Assembly (NCBI RefSeq): GCF_003202285.1
Contig: NZ_MASW01000005.1
Span: 682,001-746,000, forward strand
DNA from: Prauserella muralis
Lineage (GTDB): Bacteria; Actinomycetota; Actinomycetes; Mycobacteriales; Pseudonocardiaceae
Length of the DNA stretch: 64,000 nucleotides
Direction: 5' to 3'
Shown here piece by piece: positions 8,479 to 16,898 of the stretch; the first letter of the stretch is position 1; each line of letters starts with the position of its first letter. Made by a program: the position numbers and the translations under genes. The notes under the pieces are model-generated. The model did no database searches. It was not told the origin of the DNA and saw only the letters and a list, made by a program, of their open reading frames with translations.

Positions 8479-9492
8479 ATGGCGCGGGATGCGGGCAGGC
8501 GGCCGACGATCTACGACGTCGCGAAGGAGGCAGGCGTCGCGACCTCCACGGTGTCCCGTGCGCTGGCCAACCCGGACCGGGTGAACGAACGGACCAGGGA
8601 GCACGTCCTCGCCGTCGCCGAACGGCTCGGCTACCGCATCAACCCGCTCGCCAGGGCCCTGCCCTCGGGGCGGACGCAGACCCTGGCGCTGTGTGTCTCC
8701 GACGTGACCAACCCGCACTTCTTCGGCATCATCCGCGGCGCCGAGCAGCAGACCCGCGCGAGCGGGTACACGCTGATTCTCGGTGACACCGAGGAGTCAC
8801 CGGAGCTGGAGTCCAACCACGTCGAACGGCTCGGCGGCTCGGTGGACGGGTTCGTCATCGCCGCCAGCCGCATGGCGGACGCCGAGATCCGGGAGCTGGC
8901 GGGCAAGCACCGGCTGGCACTCATCAGCAGGCAGGTCGACGGCGTGCCGAGCGTGATGGTCGACCACGAGGACGGCACCCGGCAGATCCTGGAGCACCTG
9001 GCCTCACTGGGGCACACATCGGTGATCTACCTCGCGGGTCCGCGCCGGTCGTGGACCGCGGCCAAGCGGTGGCAGGTGATCCGGTCGACCGCGCGCCAGC
9101 TCGGCATGACGCCGACCAGGCTCGGGCCGTTCCCGCCCGCGGTGCGCGGGGGTGCGGCCGCCGCCGACGCGGCCATCGGGCAGGGTGCGACCGCCGCGAT
9201 CGCCCACAACGACCTGCTGGCCATCGGCATGCTGCGGCGGCTCGCGGGGCGAGGCGTCCGAGTGCCCGCCGACATCAGCGTGGTCGGCTACGACGACATC
9301 TTCGGCGCCGACTTCTGCTCGCCGCCCCTGACGACGCTGGCCGGGCCGTTCGAGGAGGCCGGGCGGCTGGCCGTCGACCTGCTTCTCGGCTCCCGTGACG
9401 GCCGCACGCGTGCCCGCCCCGCCTCGCAGGTGGTGCTTCCCTCACACCTGGCGATCCGCGAGTCCACGGGCCCCGCTCCCCGCCCCCGCTGA
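8479..9492 (+). CDS. LacI-family transcriptional regulator
   Basis: 337 residues from ATG 8479 (GAGCGGGG upstream); an earlier in-frame ATG at 8419 would put the operator inside the gene. N-terminal helix-turn-helix IYDVAKEAGVATSTVSRALA and hinge YRINPLARAL, then a periplasmic-binding-protein-like sensor domain (residues ~60-330) with the family signature ISVVGYDDI. It probably represses the divergent dehydrogenase-TRAP-dehydratase operon until the transported acid, or a product such as protocatechuate, binds. Confidence 0.9.
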   Translation: MARDAGRRPTIYDVAKEAGVATSTVSRALANPDRVNERTREHVLAVAERLGYRINPLARALPSGRTQTLALCVSDVTNPHFFGIIRGAEQQTRASGYTLILGDTEESPELESNHVERLGGSVDGFVIAASRMADAEIRELAGKHRLALISRQVDGVPSVMVDHEDGTRQILEHLASLGHTSVIYLAGPRRSWTAAKRWQVIRSTARQLGMTPTRLGPFPPAVRGGAAAADAAIGQGATAAIAHNDLLAIGMLRRLAGRGVRVPADISVVGYDDIFGADFCSPPLTTLAGPFEEAGRLAVDLLLGSRDGRTRARPASQVVLPSHLAIRESTGPAPRPR

Positions 9493-9531
9493 ACACCACC
9501 CGCTCCCGAGCGCCCGCCCGGCAAGCTCCCC

Positions 9532-9614
9532 AATGCGGCATTGGTGGCGTTCAACGCTACGAATGCGGCATTGGTGGCGCTCAGCGCTACGAGTGCCGCA
9601 TTGGTGGCGGTCAG
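9532..9614. repeat. 30-bp tandem repeat, about 2.8 copies, with internal palindrome
   Basis: Units at 9532-9561 and 9562-9591 differ at two positions; a partial third runs 9592-9614. Each begins AATGCGGCATTGGTGGCG. The first two contain the perfect palindrome AATGC-G-GCATT. The array fills the gap between convergent lacI and catalase genes, and the third copy supplies the catalase stop codon (TCA at 9611). It may be a lineage-specific dispersed element or a terminator. Confidence 0.8.
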
Positions 9615-11272
9615 GTGCGCGCCACCTCGGCCCGCTCGTTGGCCACACAGTGCGTCATCCGCAGCTCGCCCACGTCCCGGCGGCCGTTGCGGCCCAGATT
9701 CTCGAGCCGTTTGCGGTCCTCCTCGGTGAGGTCCTGGCTCGCCAGCGGCGGCAGGTGCGCCACGTCGCCGGGGCCGATGCCGAGCCCCTCACCCACCCGC
9801 AGGCCGAGCTCGTCCTCGGCGAGCAGGAAGTGCCACACCATGCGCTCCTGGATGGGCCGCTCGCACTGCGACAGCTGCGTGACGAGGTTGTGCACCAGGT
9901 CGTCGCGCTCCCAGTCCTGCATGAGCAGGTACCGCTGGCCCGCCTGCACGTAGTCGTTGGTGCGCGGAATCCGCTTGCGGGTCAGCCTGCCCTCGATGGG
10001 CGGGCCCTGCTCGTCGTGGGTCGGGTACTGACCCTCCCGCAGCCCGCCCGTGATCGACGGCTCGTAGTTGACGTGCGGGTTCCCACCGCCCTGGTCGACG
10101 TAGTAGGTCATCGCGCCGTCCCGCTGGTTGGTGCGCACCCGGGCGTTCTTCGCCTGGTTCACCGGCAGCTGCAGGTAGTTCGGCCCCACCCGGTACCGCT
10201 GGGTGTCGCTGTAGGAGAACGTGCGGCCGACCAGCATCTTGTCGTCGGAGAAGTCGAGGCCGTCCACCAGCACACCGGTGCCGAAGGCGATCTGCTCGTT
10301 CTCGGCGAAGTCGTTGCCGACGGTGCGGTCGAGCACCAGCCGGCCCACCGGCCTGGGCGGGAACTCGTTCTCCGGCCACACCTTCGTGTCGTCGAGCGGA
10401 TCGAAGTCGAGCTCGGCGTGCTCGGCGTCGGACATGATCTGCACGAGCAGCTCCCACTCCGGGTACTCGCCGCGGCCGATCGACTCGCGGAGATCGCGCG
10501 TGGCGTGGCCGAGTTCGTGCGCCTGGACGGCCGCGGCGTCGGCCTCCGTCATGCTGCGCACGCCCGCCTTGGGCATCCAGTGGTACTTCACGAGCACGGT
10601 ATCGCCCGCCTCGTTGACCCACTTGTAGGTGTTGACGCCGAAGCCCTGCATGTGCCGGTAGTCGGCCGGGATGCCGCGCGGGCTGAACAGGTTCACGAGC
10701 ATGTGCGTGCTCTCCGGGGTCTGCGACATGAAGTCGAAGATGCGGTTCGGCTCCTGCCGGAACGTGACCGGGTCGGGCTTGAGCGCGTGGATCACGTCGG
10801 GGAACTTGATGGCGTCGCGGATGAAGAACACGGCCAGGTTGTTGCCGACCAGGTCCCAGTTGCCGTCCTCGGTGTAGAACTTCACGGCGAAACCGCGCGG
10901 GTCGCGGGCGGCCTCGGAGGAGTCCCTGCCGCCGATCACCGTGGAGAAGCGCACGGCCACGTCGGTGCGCTTGCCCTTGTCCTGGAACAGCTTCGCCCGC
11001 GTGTAGCGGCTGATGGGCTCGTCGCCCCACGCACCGTACGCCTCGAAGAAGCCGAAGGCGGTGGTGCCGCGGGCGTGCACGACGCGCTCAGGGATGCGTT
11101 CCCGGTCGAAGTGGCTGATCTTCTCGAGGAACTGGTAGTTCTCCAGGGTGGCCGGGCCGCGCGGGCCGACCGTGCGCTGGTTCTGGTTGTCGTAGACGGG
11201 GTGGCCCTGGCGGTTGGTGAGCACCTCGCGGTCGTCTCCGCGGTCCGGTCCCTTGCTCGACACGTCGGTCAT
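9611..11272 (-). CDS. katA: Heme catalase (monofunctional)
   Basis: 553 residues from ATG 11272 with AGGAAGGACA upstream. Active-site histidine region RVVHARG; distal asparagine region [20 protein letters not shown]; proximal heme-ligand signature RTFSYSDTQ matches the PROSITE catalase pattern and contains the ligand tyrosine; then [10 protein letters not shown]. The length fits typical small-subunit catalases plus a ~50-residue C-terminal tail. It decomposes H2O2 in the cytoplasm. It is transcribed alone; the 3' end lies in the 30-bp repeat. Confidence 0.95.
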   Translation of the reverse strand: MTDVSSKGPDRGDDREVLTNRQGHPVYDNQNQRTVGPRGPATLENYQFLEKISHFDRERIPERVVHARGTTAFGFFEAYGAWGDEPISRYTRAKLFQDKGKRTDVAVRFSTVIGGRDSSEAARDPRGFAVKFYTEDGNWDLVGNNLAVFFIRDAIKFPDVIHALKPDPVTFRQEPNRIFDFMSQTPESTHMLVNLFSPRGIPADYRHMQGFGVNTYKWVNEAGDTVLVKYHWMPKAGVRSMTEADAAAVQAHELGHATRDLRESIGRGEYPEWELLVQIMSDAEHAELDFDPLDDTKVWPENEFPPRPVGRLVLDRTVGNDFAENEQIAFGTGVLVDGLDFSDDKMLVGRTFSYSDTQRYRVGPNYLQLPVNQAKNARVRTNQRDGAMTYYVDQGGGNPHVNYEPSITGGLREGQYPTHDEQGPPIEGRLTRKRIPRTNDYVQAGQRYLLMQDWERDDLVHNLVTQLSQCERPIQERMVWHFLLAEDELGLRVGEGLGIGPGDVAHLPPLASQDLTEEDRKRLENLGRNGRRDVGELRMTHCVANERAEVART

Positions 11273-11315
11273 GGGGTCCGTGTCCTTCCTGACAGAGGTT
11301 CTGCACACGGGTCGT

Positions 11316-11356
11316 CCGGGCGTGTACCCGGGCTGCCCGGCGGCGTAACCGCCGGG
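11316..11356. other. Two GC-rich inverted repeats in the katA/hydrolase divergent region
   Basis: CCGGG-N6-CCCGG (11316-11331) and CCCGGCGG-CGTAA-CCGCCGGG (11336-11356, perfect 8-bp arms) lie 44-84 bp upstream of katA and 67-107 bp upstream of the hydrolase. Both genes diverge from here, so an operator or transcription-start hairpin is more likely than a terminator. The function is unknown. Confidence 0.4.
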
Positions 11357-11422
11357 TTCACTCACGCGGGCGGCACGAGGCCGGTTCGCCCTGTCCCCGC
11401 GGGGTATGCCCAGGGGGTGCGG

Positions 11423-12199
11423 GTGACGGACGCGGACACCGGCTGGGACGGCAGCGAGATCACCACGGCGGCGGGCACCAGGGTGCACGCCGCCGTGCTC
11501 GGCCGGCCCGCCGGCGCCGAGGTGGTGTGCGTGCACGGCCTCGGCTGTTCCCATCGGTACTTCCTGCCCCTGGCACGGCACCTCGCCCGGGACACCAGGG
11601 TGGTGGCGCCGGATCTGCCCGGTTTCGGCCGCACGCCCGGTCCGCGCACGCCGCTCGACGTCCGTGGGCTGTCCCGGGCACTGGCCGACTGGCTCCGCGT
11701 CACCGGGCGGGGCCGGGTTCCGCTCGTGGCCAATTCGCTGGGCTGCCAGCTCGTCGCCGATCTCGCCACGCACTCCCCCGGCCTGCTCGGACCCGTCGTG
11801 CTCACCGGGCCGACGGTCGATCGCCACGCGCGCTCGGCGTGGCGGCAGGTGAGCAGGCTGCTGGCCGACGTCCCGTTCGAGCACCCCGGGATCGTGTCCA
11901 CCCTGGCACGCGACTACCTGGTCTGCGGGCCACGGCGGCTGGCCGCGACGTTTCGCTTCGCGCTGCGCGATCCCGTCGAGCACAAGCTGCGCCACGTGCA
12001 CACACCGGCTGTGGTCGTGCGTGGCGGCCGCGATCCGATCGTGCCGGAAGACTGGGCCCGCGCCGTCGCGGCACTGCTGCCGCGAGGCCGGTTCGCCGAC
12101 GTTCCCGGCGCGGGGCACGCCCTGAACTACTCCGCGCCCGCCGAGCTGGCACGGATCACCCTCACCCTGCTGGCGGAGGTGGAACAGGAACGCGACTGA
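11423..12199 (+). CDS. Alpha/beta-hydrolase
   Basis: 258 residues from GTG 11423, 5 bp after AGGGGG (GTG 11417 is an alternative). Oxyanion-hole HGLGCSH, then [10 protein letters not shown]; the nucleophile elbow is VANSLGCQ, where N replaces the usual G-x before the serine, a mild departure from GxSxG. Acid region [12 protein letters not shown] and final histidine GAGHALNY complete a triad. Looks like a small soluble esterase/lipase-type hydrolase. It is divergent from katA with no partner gene, so the substrate cannot be predicted. Confidence 0.82.
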   Translation: MTDADTGWDGSEITTAAGTRVHAAVLGRPAGAEVVCVHGLGCSHRYFLPLARHLARDTRVVAPDLPGFGRTPGPRTPLDVRGLSRALADWLRVTGRGRVPLVANSLGCQLVADLATHSPGLLGPVVLTGPTVDRHARSAWRQVSRLLADVPFEHPGIVSTLARDYLVCGPRRLAATFRFALRDPVEHKLRHVHTPAVVVRGGRDPIVPEDWARAVAALLPRGRFADVPGAGHALNYSAPAELARITLTLLAEVEQERD

Positions 12200-12349
12200 A
12201 CGCGGCCGGGGCAGACGTGAGCAACGGCACTGGGGAAATCGGCGAATTCGCTGTTAGCGTGGTCAGACATTTCACACGAACGTGGTTTGGCCTTCCTTTC
12301 CGGCGGTGTCCGGCCTGTTTCGTGCCCGCGATTTGTGAGGTTCCACCCC

Positions 12350-12865
12350 GTGTCCGCAGACCTGCAGGCCGTCATCGCGGCCACCACCCGCTGGCTGCTC
12401 CGCGCCTATCCCGCCCCGCCGGGGGCGATGAGCGCCACGCTCGCCGAGGCACAGGCCCGGCAGGCCACCACCATCGCCGCCTGGCTGCGCTACCCCACCA
12501 CGTTCGACGTGGGGTTGATGATGCTGTCCGGTCCCGGCGGCTCGGAGCGGCTGGACTGGGTGACCGGGACCGACCTCACCGACACCGACGAGGAATGGCG
12601 GGGCTGGGTCGACGAGGTGGTCGCGAGCTGGGCCGCGTGCCTGCTCGCCGACCCGCGGCTCGCGTCGGCCGCGGCCGAGCTGGCCGCGGGCTGCCAGCAC
12701 GTGACGGGCGTGCCGTTCGACTTCCGGCGGCTGACCCGCCCCGACGAGCGCGACCGGGAGGCGACGCCGTTGCTGCGCCATCCGGACCTGCTCGCGCCGG
12801 TCGCGCGGCTGCACGAGCCGGAGCTGCTCGGCAGGCTCGGGGTCGGCTCCGCCGAGGCCGCCTGA
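12350..12865 (+). CDS. Hypothetical protein, lineage-specific
   Basis: 171 residues, starting at GTG 12350 with GTGAGG 9 bp before; an ATG at 12287 is possible but has no ribosome site. Mostly helical, Ala/Leu/Arg-rich, with no signal or membrane segment; visible segments include TTIAAWLRYPTTFDVGLMM and EEWRGWVDEVVASWAACLL. I do not recognise the family. It converges on the flavin monooxygenase with only 17 bp between stops and probably has its own promoter in 12200-12349. Confidence 0.65.
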   Translation: MSADLQAVIAATTRWLLRAYPAPPGAMSATLAEAQARQATTIAAWLRYPTTFDVGLMMLSGPGGSERLDWVTGTDLTDTDEEWRGWVDEVVASWAACLLADPRLASAAAELAAGCQHVTGVPFDFRRLTRPDERDREATPLLRHPDLLAPVARLHEPELLGRLGVGSAEAA

Positions 12866-12882
12866 GTCTCGCTCGGCCCTGC

Positions 12883-14382
12883 TCAGCCCTGCCGGCTGGG
12901 TACCACGTCCGGCGTGCGCGCGAACCGCAGGTTGCCGTCGTCGATCCGCCCGTACCGCAGCGCCAGCAGGTCGTGCGCGTAGCTCATGCCGAGGCGCCAT
13001 GGCCTGCGCGAGCCCGCTCGGGGGAACTGGTCGATCGCGCGCAGCACGTAGCCCGCGTCGAAGTCCAGCAGCGGTCGCTCGGTGACGGCCGGGTCGTCGT
13101 TGACCGGCACGCACGAGTCGTAGCCGTGCCGGTCCAGATGCCGCAGCAACCGGACCACGTACTCGCTGACCAGGTCGGCCTTGAGCGTCCACGAGGCGTT
13201 GGTGTAGCCGATCGTGAACACGAAGTTGGGCACGCCGCTCAGCATCATGCCCTTGTACGCCATGGTCTCCGGCAGCGCGACAGTGTGCCCGTCGACCTCC
13301 AGTTCGATGCCGCCGAAGGCCAGCAGGCTCAGGCCGGTGGCGCTGACCACGATGTCGGCGTCGAGTTCGGCGCCCGAACGCAGCCGCAGCCCGGTTTCGG
13401 TGAACTCCTCGACATGGTCGGTGACCACCGACGCGTGCCCCTGGCGGATCGCGCGGAACAGGTCGCCGTCCGGCACCAGGCACAGCCGCTGGTCCCACGG
13501 CTGGTACGACGGCCGGAAATGCGTGTCGACGTCGTAGCCGGGTGGAAGCTGGGCGATCGTGGCCCTGCGGATGAGCCCGCGCACGAGCCTGGGGCGGCGC
13601 CTGCTCAGCTGGTAGAGCAGCGTCGCCACCGCGACGTTCTTCCAGCGCACGATCGGATAGGCCAGGCGCGGGCCGAGCAGGCGCCGCAGGCGGTTCGCCA
13701 GCCGGTCCTCCGACGGCAGCGCGAGGATGTAGGTCGGTGAGCGCTGCAGCATCGTCACGTGCGCGGCGCGCTCGGCCATCGCGGGCACCAGCGTCACGGC
13801 GGTGGCACCGCTGCCGATCACGACCACCTTCTTGCCGGTGTGGTCGAGCTCATCCGGCCAGTGCTGCGGGTGCACGAGCGTGCCGCGATACCGTTCGCTG
13901 CCGGGAAACCGGGGTGCGTGGCCCGCGTCGTAGCGGTAGTAGCCCGCGCAGACGTAGAGGAAGTTCGCCGTGAGCCGCACCGGCTCGCCGTCGTGCTCGG
14001 CCTCCACCGTCCAGAGTCCGTCCTCTGTGGACCACGAGGCGCGCCGCACGCGATGCCGGAAGCGGATGTGCCGGTCGATGCCCGCCTCGGCCGCGGTGTC
14101 GCGGACGTAGCGCAGGATGGAGGGGCCGTCGGCGATGACCTTGGCGTCGGCCCACGGCCGGAACCGGTAGCCGAGGGTGTGCATGTCGGAGTCCGAGCGC
14201 ACGCCGGGGTACCGGAACAGGTCCCAGGTGCCGCCCAGGGTGTCGCGTGCCTCGAGGATCGTGTAGGTGCGCCCCGGCAGCGCGGACTGCAGCTGGTGCG
14301 CGGCGCCGATGCCGGACAGGCCTGCACCGACGATGAGCACGTCGACGTGCTCGCCGGTCCGGCTACGAGGCACTCGGCGCAT
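12883..14382 (-). CDS. Flavin-containing monooxygenase (FMO/Baeyer-Villiger type)
   Basis: 499 residues from ATG 14382. FAD site GAGLSG (residues 19-24); class-B fingerprint YRGTLVHPQHWP (165-176), which fits FxGxxxHxxxW(P/D) except that Tyr replaces the first Phe; NADPH site GSGATA (190-195). Family enzymes insert one oxygen into ketones, or oxidise amines or thioethers, using NADPH. It overlaps the upstream alpha/beta-hydrolase by 20 bp. A monooxygenase-esterase pair is the classic order for ketone oxidation to an ester followed by ester hydrolysis. Likely controlled by the divergent TetR gene. Confidence 0.88.
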   Translation of the reverse strand: MRRVPRSRTGEHVDVLIVGAGLSGIGAAHQLQSALPGRTYTILEARDTLGGTWDLFRYPGVRSDSDMHTLGYRFRPWADAKVIADGPSILRYVRDTAAEAGIDRHIRFRHRVRRASWSTEDGLWTVEAEHDGEPVRLTANFLYVCAGYYRYDAGHAPRFPGSERYRGTLVHPQHWPDELDHTGKKVVVIGSGATAVTLVPAMAERAAHVTMLQRSPTYILALPSEDRLANRLRRLLGPRLAYPIVRWKNVAVATLLYQLSRRRPRLVRGLIRRATIAQLPPGYDVDTHFRPSYQPWDQRLCLVPDGDLFRAIRQGHASVVTDHVEEFTETGLRLRSGAELDADIVVSATGLSLLAFGGIELEVDGHTVALPETMAYKGMMLSGVPNFVFTIGYTNASWTLKADLVSEYVVRLLRHLDRHGYDSCVPVNDDPAVTERPLLDFDAGYVLRAIDQFPRAGSRRPWRLGMSYAHDLLALRYGRIDDGNLRFARTPDVVPSRQG

Positions 14383-15283
14383 CGGCGCTCCCTGTCGTCG
14401 CGGGCCGCTCGCCACGGCGGGCGTGGTGGTCGATGAGGTCCAGCAACCGCGGCCACACACCCCGGGGCAGGTCATGGCCGAGCCCGCGGATCGTCTCCAG
14501 CCGCGCGCCGGGGATGGCGCGGGCCGTCGCGGCGCCACCGGTGGGGTGCACCATCCGGTCGCGGTCGCCGTGGATGACGAGTGTCGGCGCGGTGATCGAC
14601 CGCAGCTCGGCCGTGCGGTTGCCAGAACGCAGGATCGCGCCCAGCTGGCGGCCGGTTCCCGCCGCCGAGGGGCAGCGGTCCCACGCGAGCCCGGCCTGTT
14701 CCCGCACGTGCTCGGCGTCGAACGGGAAGCCGTGCGAGCCGATGTGGCGGAACATCCGCGTCGCGTGCTCCACGGCCTCGGCCCGGCTGCGCGGCGGGCG
14801 CGCGGTCATGAGCCGCCAGGTGGACGGCGCGGGCAGCCCCGCCCTGCGCGACCCCGTCGCGGACATCATCGAGGTGAGGGTACGGACCCGGCGTGGGTGG
14901 GTGGCCGCCAGCGTCTGCGCGATCATGCCGCCCATCGACACCCCGACCACGTGCGCGCTGTCGAGGCCGAGCGCGTCGAGCAGGCCCGCGGTGTCGGCGG
15001 CGAGGTCGCCCAGGCTGTACTGCTCCGCGGGCCAGCGGCCGAGCAGCATCGCCGGCACGGACGGTGGCCGGAAGGCCGCCCTCGTGGAGCGTCCCGCGTC
15101 GCGGTTGTCGAAACGGATCACCTCGTACCCGCGCGCGGCGAGCCGCTCGCAGAACGCCGTGGGCCAGCTGTGCAGCTGCTGGCCGAGCCCGGCGACGAGG
15201 AGCAGCGGCTCGCCGCCGGGCTCGCCGATGCGCTCGTAGGCAAGGCTGATGCCGCCGCCGGTGTCGGCTCGCTGTTCGGTCAT
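14363..15283 (-). CDS. Alpha/beta-hydrolase partner of the monooxygenase
   Basis: 306 residues from ATG 15283 (a GTG five codons earlier is also possible, with GGGAAGG before it). Typical hydrolase: VAGLGQQLHSW, FDNRDAGRS, nucleophile elbow VGVSMGGMIAQ (GxSxG), acid loop HGDRDRMV and late histidine GLGHDLP. Resembles carboxylesterases and lactone hydrolases found beside Baeyer-Villiger enzymes. Translationally overlaps the FMO gene; together they would turn a ketone into alcohol plus acid. The substrate is unknown. Confidence 0.86.
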   Translation of the reverse strand: MTEQRADTGGGISLAYERIGEPGGEPLLLVAGLGQQLHSWPTAFCERLAARGYEVIRFDNRDAGRSTRAAFRPPSVPAMLLGRWPAEQYSLGDLAADTAGLLDALGLDSAHVVGVSMGGMIAQTLAATHPRRVRTLTSMMSATGSRRAGLPAPSTWRLMTARPPRSRAEAVEHATRMFRHIGSHGFPFDAEHVREQAGLAWDRCPSAAGTGRQLGAILRSGNRTAELRSITAPTLVIHGDRDRMVHPTGGAATARAIPGARLETIRGLGHDLPRGVWPRLLDLIDHHARRGERPATTGSADAPSAS

Positions 15284-15307
15284 GACCGCCGCTGCCACCT
15301 TCCCACC

Positions 15308-15348
15308 TGGTACGTCGACGTACCAGCAGTACGGTACGCGGCGGTACC
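15308..15348. promoter_or_regulatory. Two palindromic operators for the divergent TetR regulator
   Basis: TGGTACGTC-GACGTACCA (15308-15325) is an 18-bp perfect palindrome. GGTAC-GCGGCG-GTACC (15333-15348) repeats the same GGTAC half-sites. Both lie between the hydrolase start and the TetR start, so binding would control both directions. Confidence 0.7.
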
Positions 15349-15385
15349 ATGCTGGACAAGAGCCACGACCGGGGAGAGGTATAGC

Positions 15386-16015
15386 GTGAACCCGGTGACG
15401 ACGACCCGCCACGGGCCGCCCGCCACGGCGGCGCACGAGGACCAGGGCGGCCATCGCAGGCGCCTGCTGGACGCCCTGGCCGCCGGGATCGCCGAGCACG
15501 GCTACCGGGGCACCACCGTCGCCGACATCGTCCGCCGCGCCCGTACGTCCCGGCGAACGTTCTACGAACACTTCTCCGACAAGGAGGCGTGCTTCGTCGC
15601 GCTGCTCGCCGACGCCAACGCCGAGATGATCCGGCAGATCACGGCCGCCGTGGACCCGGAGGCGGCGTGGGAGGAGCAGATCCGGCAGGCGGTGCTCGCC
15701 TGGATCGCCGCGGCCGAGTCCGCGCCCGCGCTGACCCTGAGCTGGATCCGCGACCTGCCGTCGCTCGGAGCCGCGGCCCGCACGCTGCAACGCGACGTGA
15801 TGGACGCCTTCGTCACCATGATCCAGACCCTGTGCGACACGGGCGAGCTGCGGGCCGCCGGAATCGGCCCGGTGCCGAGGCCCCTGGCGATCCTGCTGCT
15901 CGGCGGCCTGCGCGAGCTGATGGCGACCACCGTCGAGGACGGTGGCCGCATCGGTGACATCACCGGCGTCGCCGTGCGCGCCGCGATGGCCCTGCTGCGG
16001 CCGGATTCCAGCTAG
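15386..16015 (+). CDS. TetR-family transcriptional regulator
   Basis: 209 residues from GTG 15386, 6 bp after GGGGAGAGG. N-terminal TetR helix-turn-helix: GIAEHGYRGTTVADIVRRA and TSRRTFYEHFSDKEACF. The helical C-terminal ligand domain (residues ~75-205) is unrelated to any I can name. It is divergent from the hydrolase-monooxygenase pair, with a perfect palindrome between, so it is the probable repressor of that pair. Confidence 0.9.
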   Translation: MNPVTTTRHGPPATAAHEDQGGHRRRLLDALAAGIAEHGYRGTTVADIVRRARTSRRTFYEHFSDKEACFVALLADANAEMIRQITAAVDPEAAWEEQIRQAVLAWIAAAESAPALTLSWIRDLPSLGAAARTLQRDVMDAFVTMIQTLCDTGELRAAGIGPVPRPLAILLLGGLRELMATTVEDGGRIGDITGVAVRAAMALLRPDSS

Positions 16016-16124
16016 GCCCGCGTTTCACCGCTACCCGGCGGGGTACCTCATCCTCGGGTCCCGGCCCGGCCCCCACGGGGTCACGCCGGGGCGGCTGCCG
16101 GTGAGAGACGGGAACGAGGGAACC

Positions 16125-16568
16125 ATGGAGCTGGCCTACGAGTCCGCCGAGGCGGCGCAGCGCGGTCTGCACGGCTATGTGGCCGCGGTGATCGAGTCGC
16201 TGGGGCTGCACGGAGCCGCCTACTGTCTCGAGCCGGAACCGCTGGGCGCCTACGTGGCTCTCGACGAGCGCGTCCCCGGGTTCACCCGCCGGGACGCCGC
16301 GCTGCTGTGGGACGTCCGGCAGGGCTGGGCGACGGCCATCGAGACCGGATGCAACGAGGACCTCATCGTCGTGTCGTACCTGGGTGCCGAACCGGTGCCT
16401 GCGCCGGCACGGGTGGCGGACTACCTGGCGGCGGTGCTGCGGGGCGAGACGCCCGGGCGGACCGTGCCGCCCGCGTTCTCGCCCAGCCAGCTCGCGGAGG
16501 TGCCCGCGAGGCTGCGGCGGTATGCGGCGACGGAGTTCCCGCAACACCCTGCCTCGGCGATCCTGTGA
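16125..16568 (+). CDS. Small actinobacterial protein, DUF6292-like
   Basis: 147 residues from ATG 16125 (AACGAGGGA upstream). Soluble alpha/beta protein: GLHGYVAAVIESLGL, AYVALDERVPGF, ALLWDVRQGWATAIETG, EDLIVVSYLGAEPVPAP. The pattern fits the DUF6292 family common in Pseudonocardiaceae, often found near regulatory and conjugation genes; its function is unknown. Family assignment is from memory of the pattern, not a search. Confidence 0.7.
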   Translation: MELAYESAEAAQRGLHGYVAAVIESLGLHGAAYCLEPEPLGAYVALDERVPGFTRRDAALLWDVRQGWATAIETGCNEDLIVVSYLGAEPVPAPARVADYLAAVLRGETPGRTVPPAFSPSQLAEVPARLRRYAATEFPQHPASAIL

Positions 16569-16584
16569 CCGCCCCCGGTGCGGC

Positions 16585-16794
16585 TCAGGGCTGGTCGATG
16601 ATGGGCTTCGGCTCCACCGGCCACCCCACCAGCCCGCGCACCAGGTCCTGCGCGTGCAGGTAGGCGTCCACGGCGCCGTCCCGGTACCCGGCGGCGTGCC
16701 GGTCGTCCTCGCGTGCCTGCTGCTCGGCCTGGGCGAGCAGCGCGAGCAGAGCGGCCGCGTCCACGGTGGCGTCGCCGGAGCTGTCGTCGTCCAT
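16585..16794 (-). CDS. Small acidic hypothetical protein
   Basis: 69 residues. ATG 16794 follows GGAG with 9-bp spacing (an ATG at 16812 is in frame). Helical and Asp/Ala-rich, with LLALLAQAEQQAREDDRHAAG and DAYLHAQDLVRGLVG. No family recognised. It converges on the preceding gene with 16 bp between stops. Coding status is likely but not certain, since its length is near the noise level for GC-rich DNA. Confidence 0.5.
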   Translation of the reverse strand: MDDDSSGDATVDAAALLALLAQAEQQAREDDRHAAGYRDGAVDAYLHAQDLVRGLVGWPVEPKPIIDQP

Positions 16795-16898
16795 GCGGCG
16801 ATTCTCCACCACGCCCGAGCCACCCGCAGTGCAGTGCCGGGGCTCAGCGCCGCGCTAGGCTGCGCACGGACGGTGACGGAGTCTGCACAGGGGTCGCG

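Noticed and set aside
9532-9614. Possible CRISPR-like array
   Set aside because: Units are contiguous with no spacers and no cas genes are nearby; it is a simple tandem repeat.
9395-11400. Plus-strand frame running from lacI through the catalase region into the hydrolase
   Set aside because: Only its last 258 codons (from 11423) show hydrolase motifs; the rest is antisense to catalase.
12200-12349. CACGAACGTG short palindrome before the hypothetical gene
   Set aside because: Only 4-bp arms; not distinguishable from chance.
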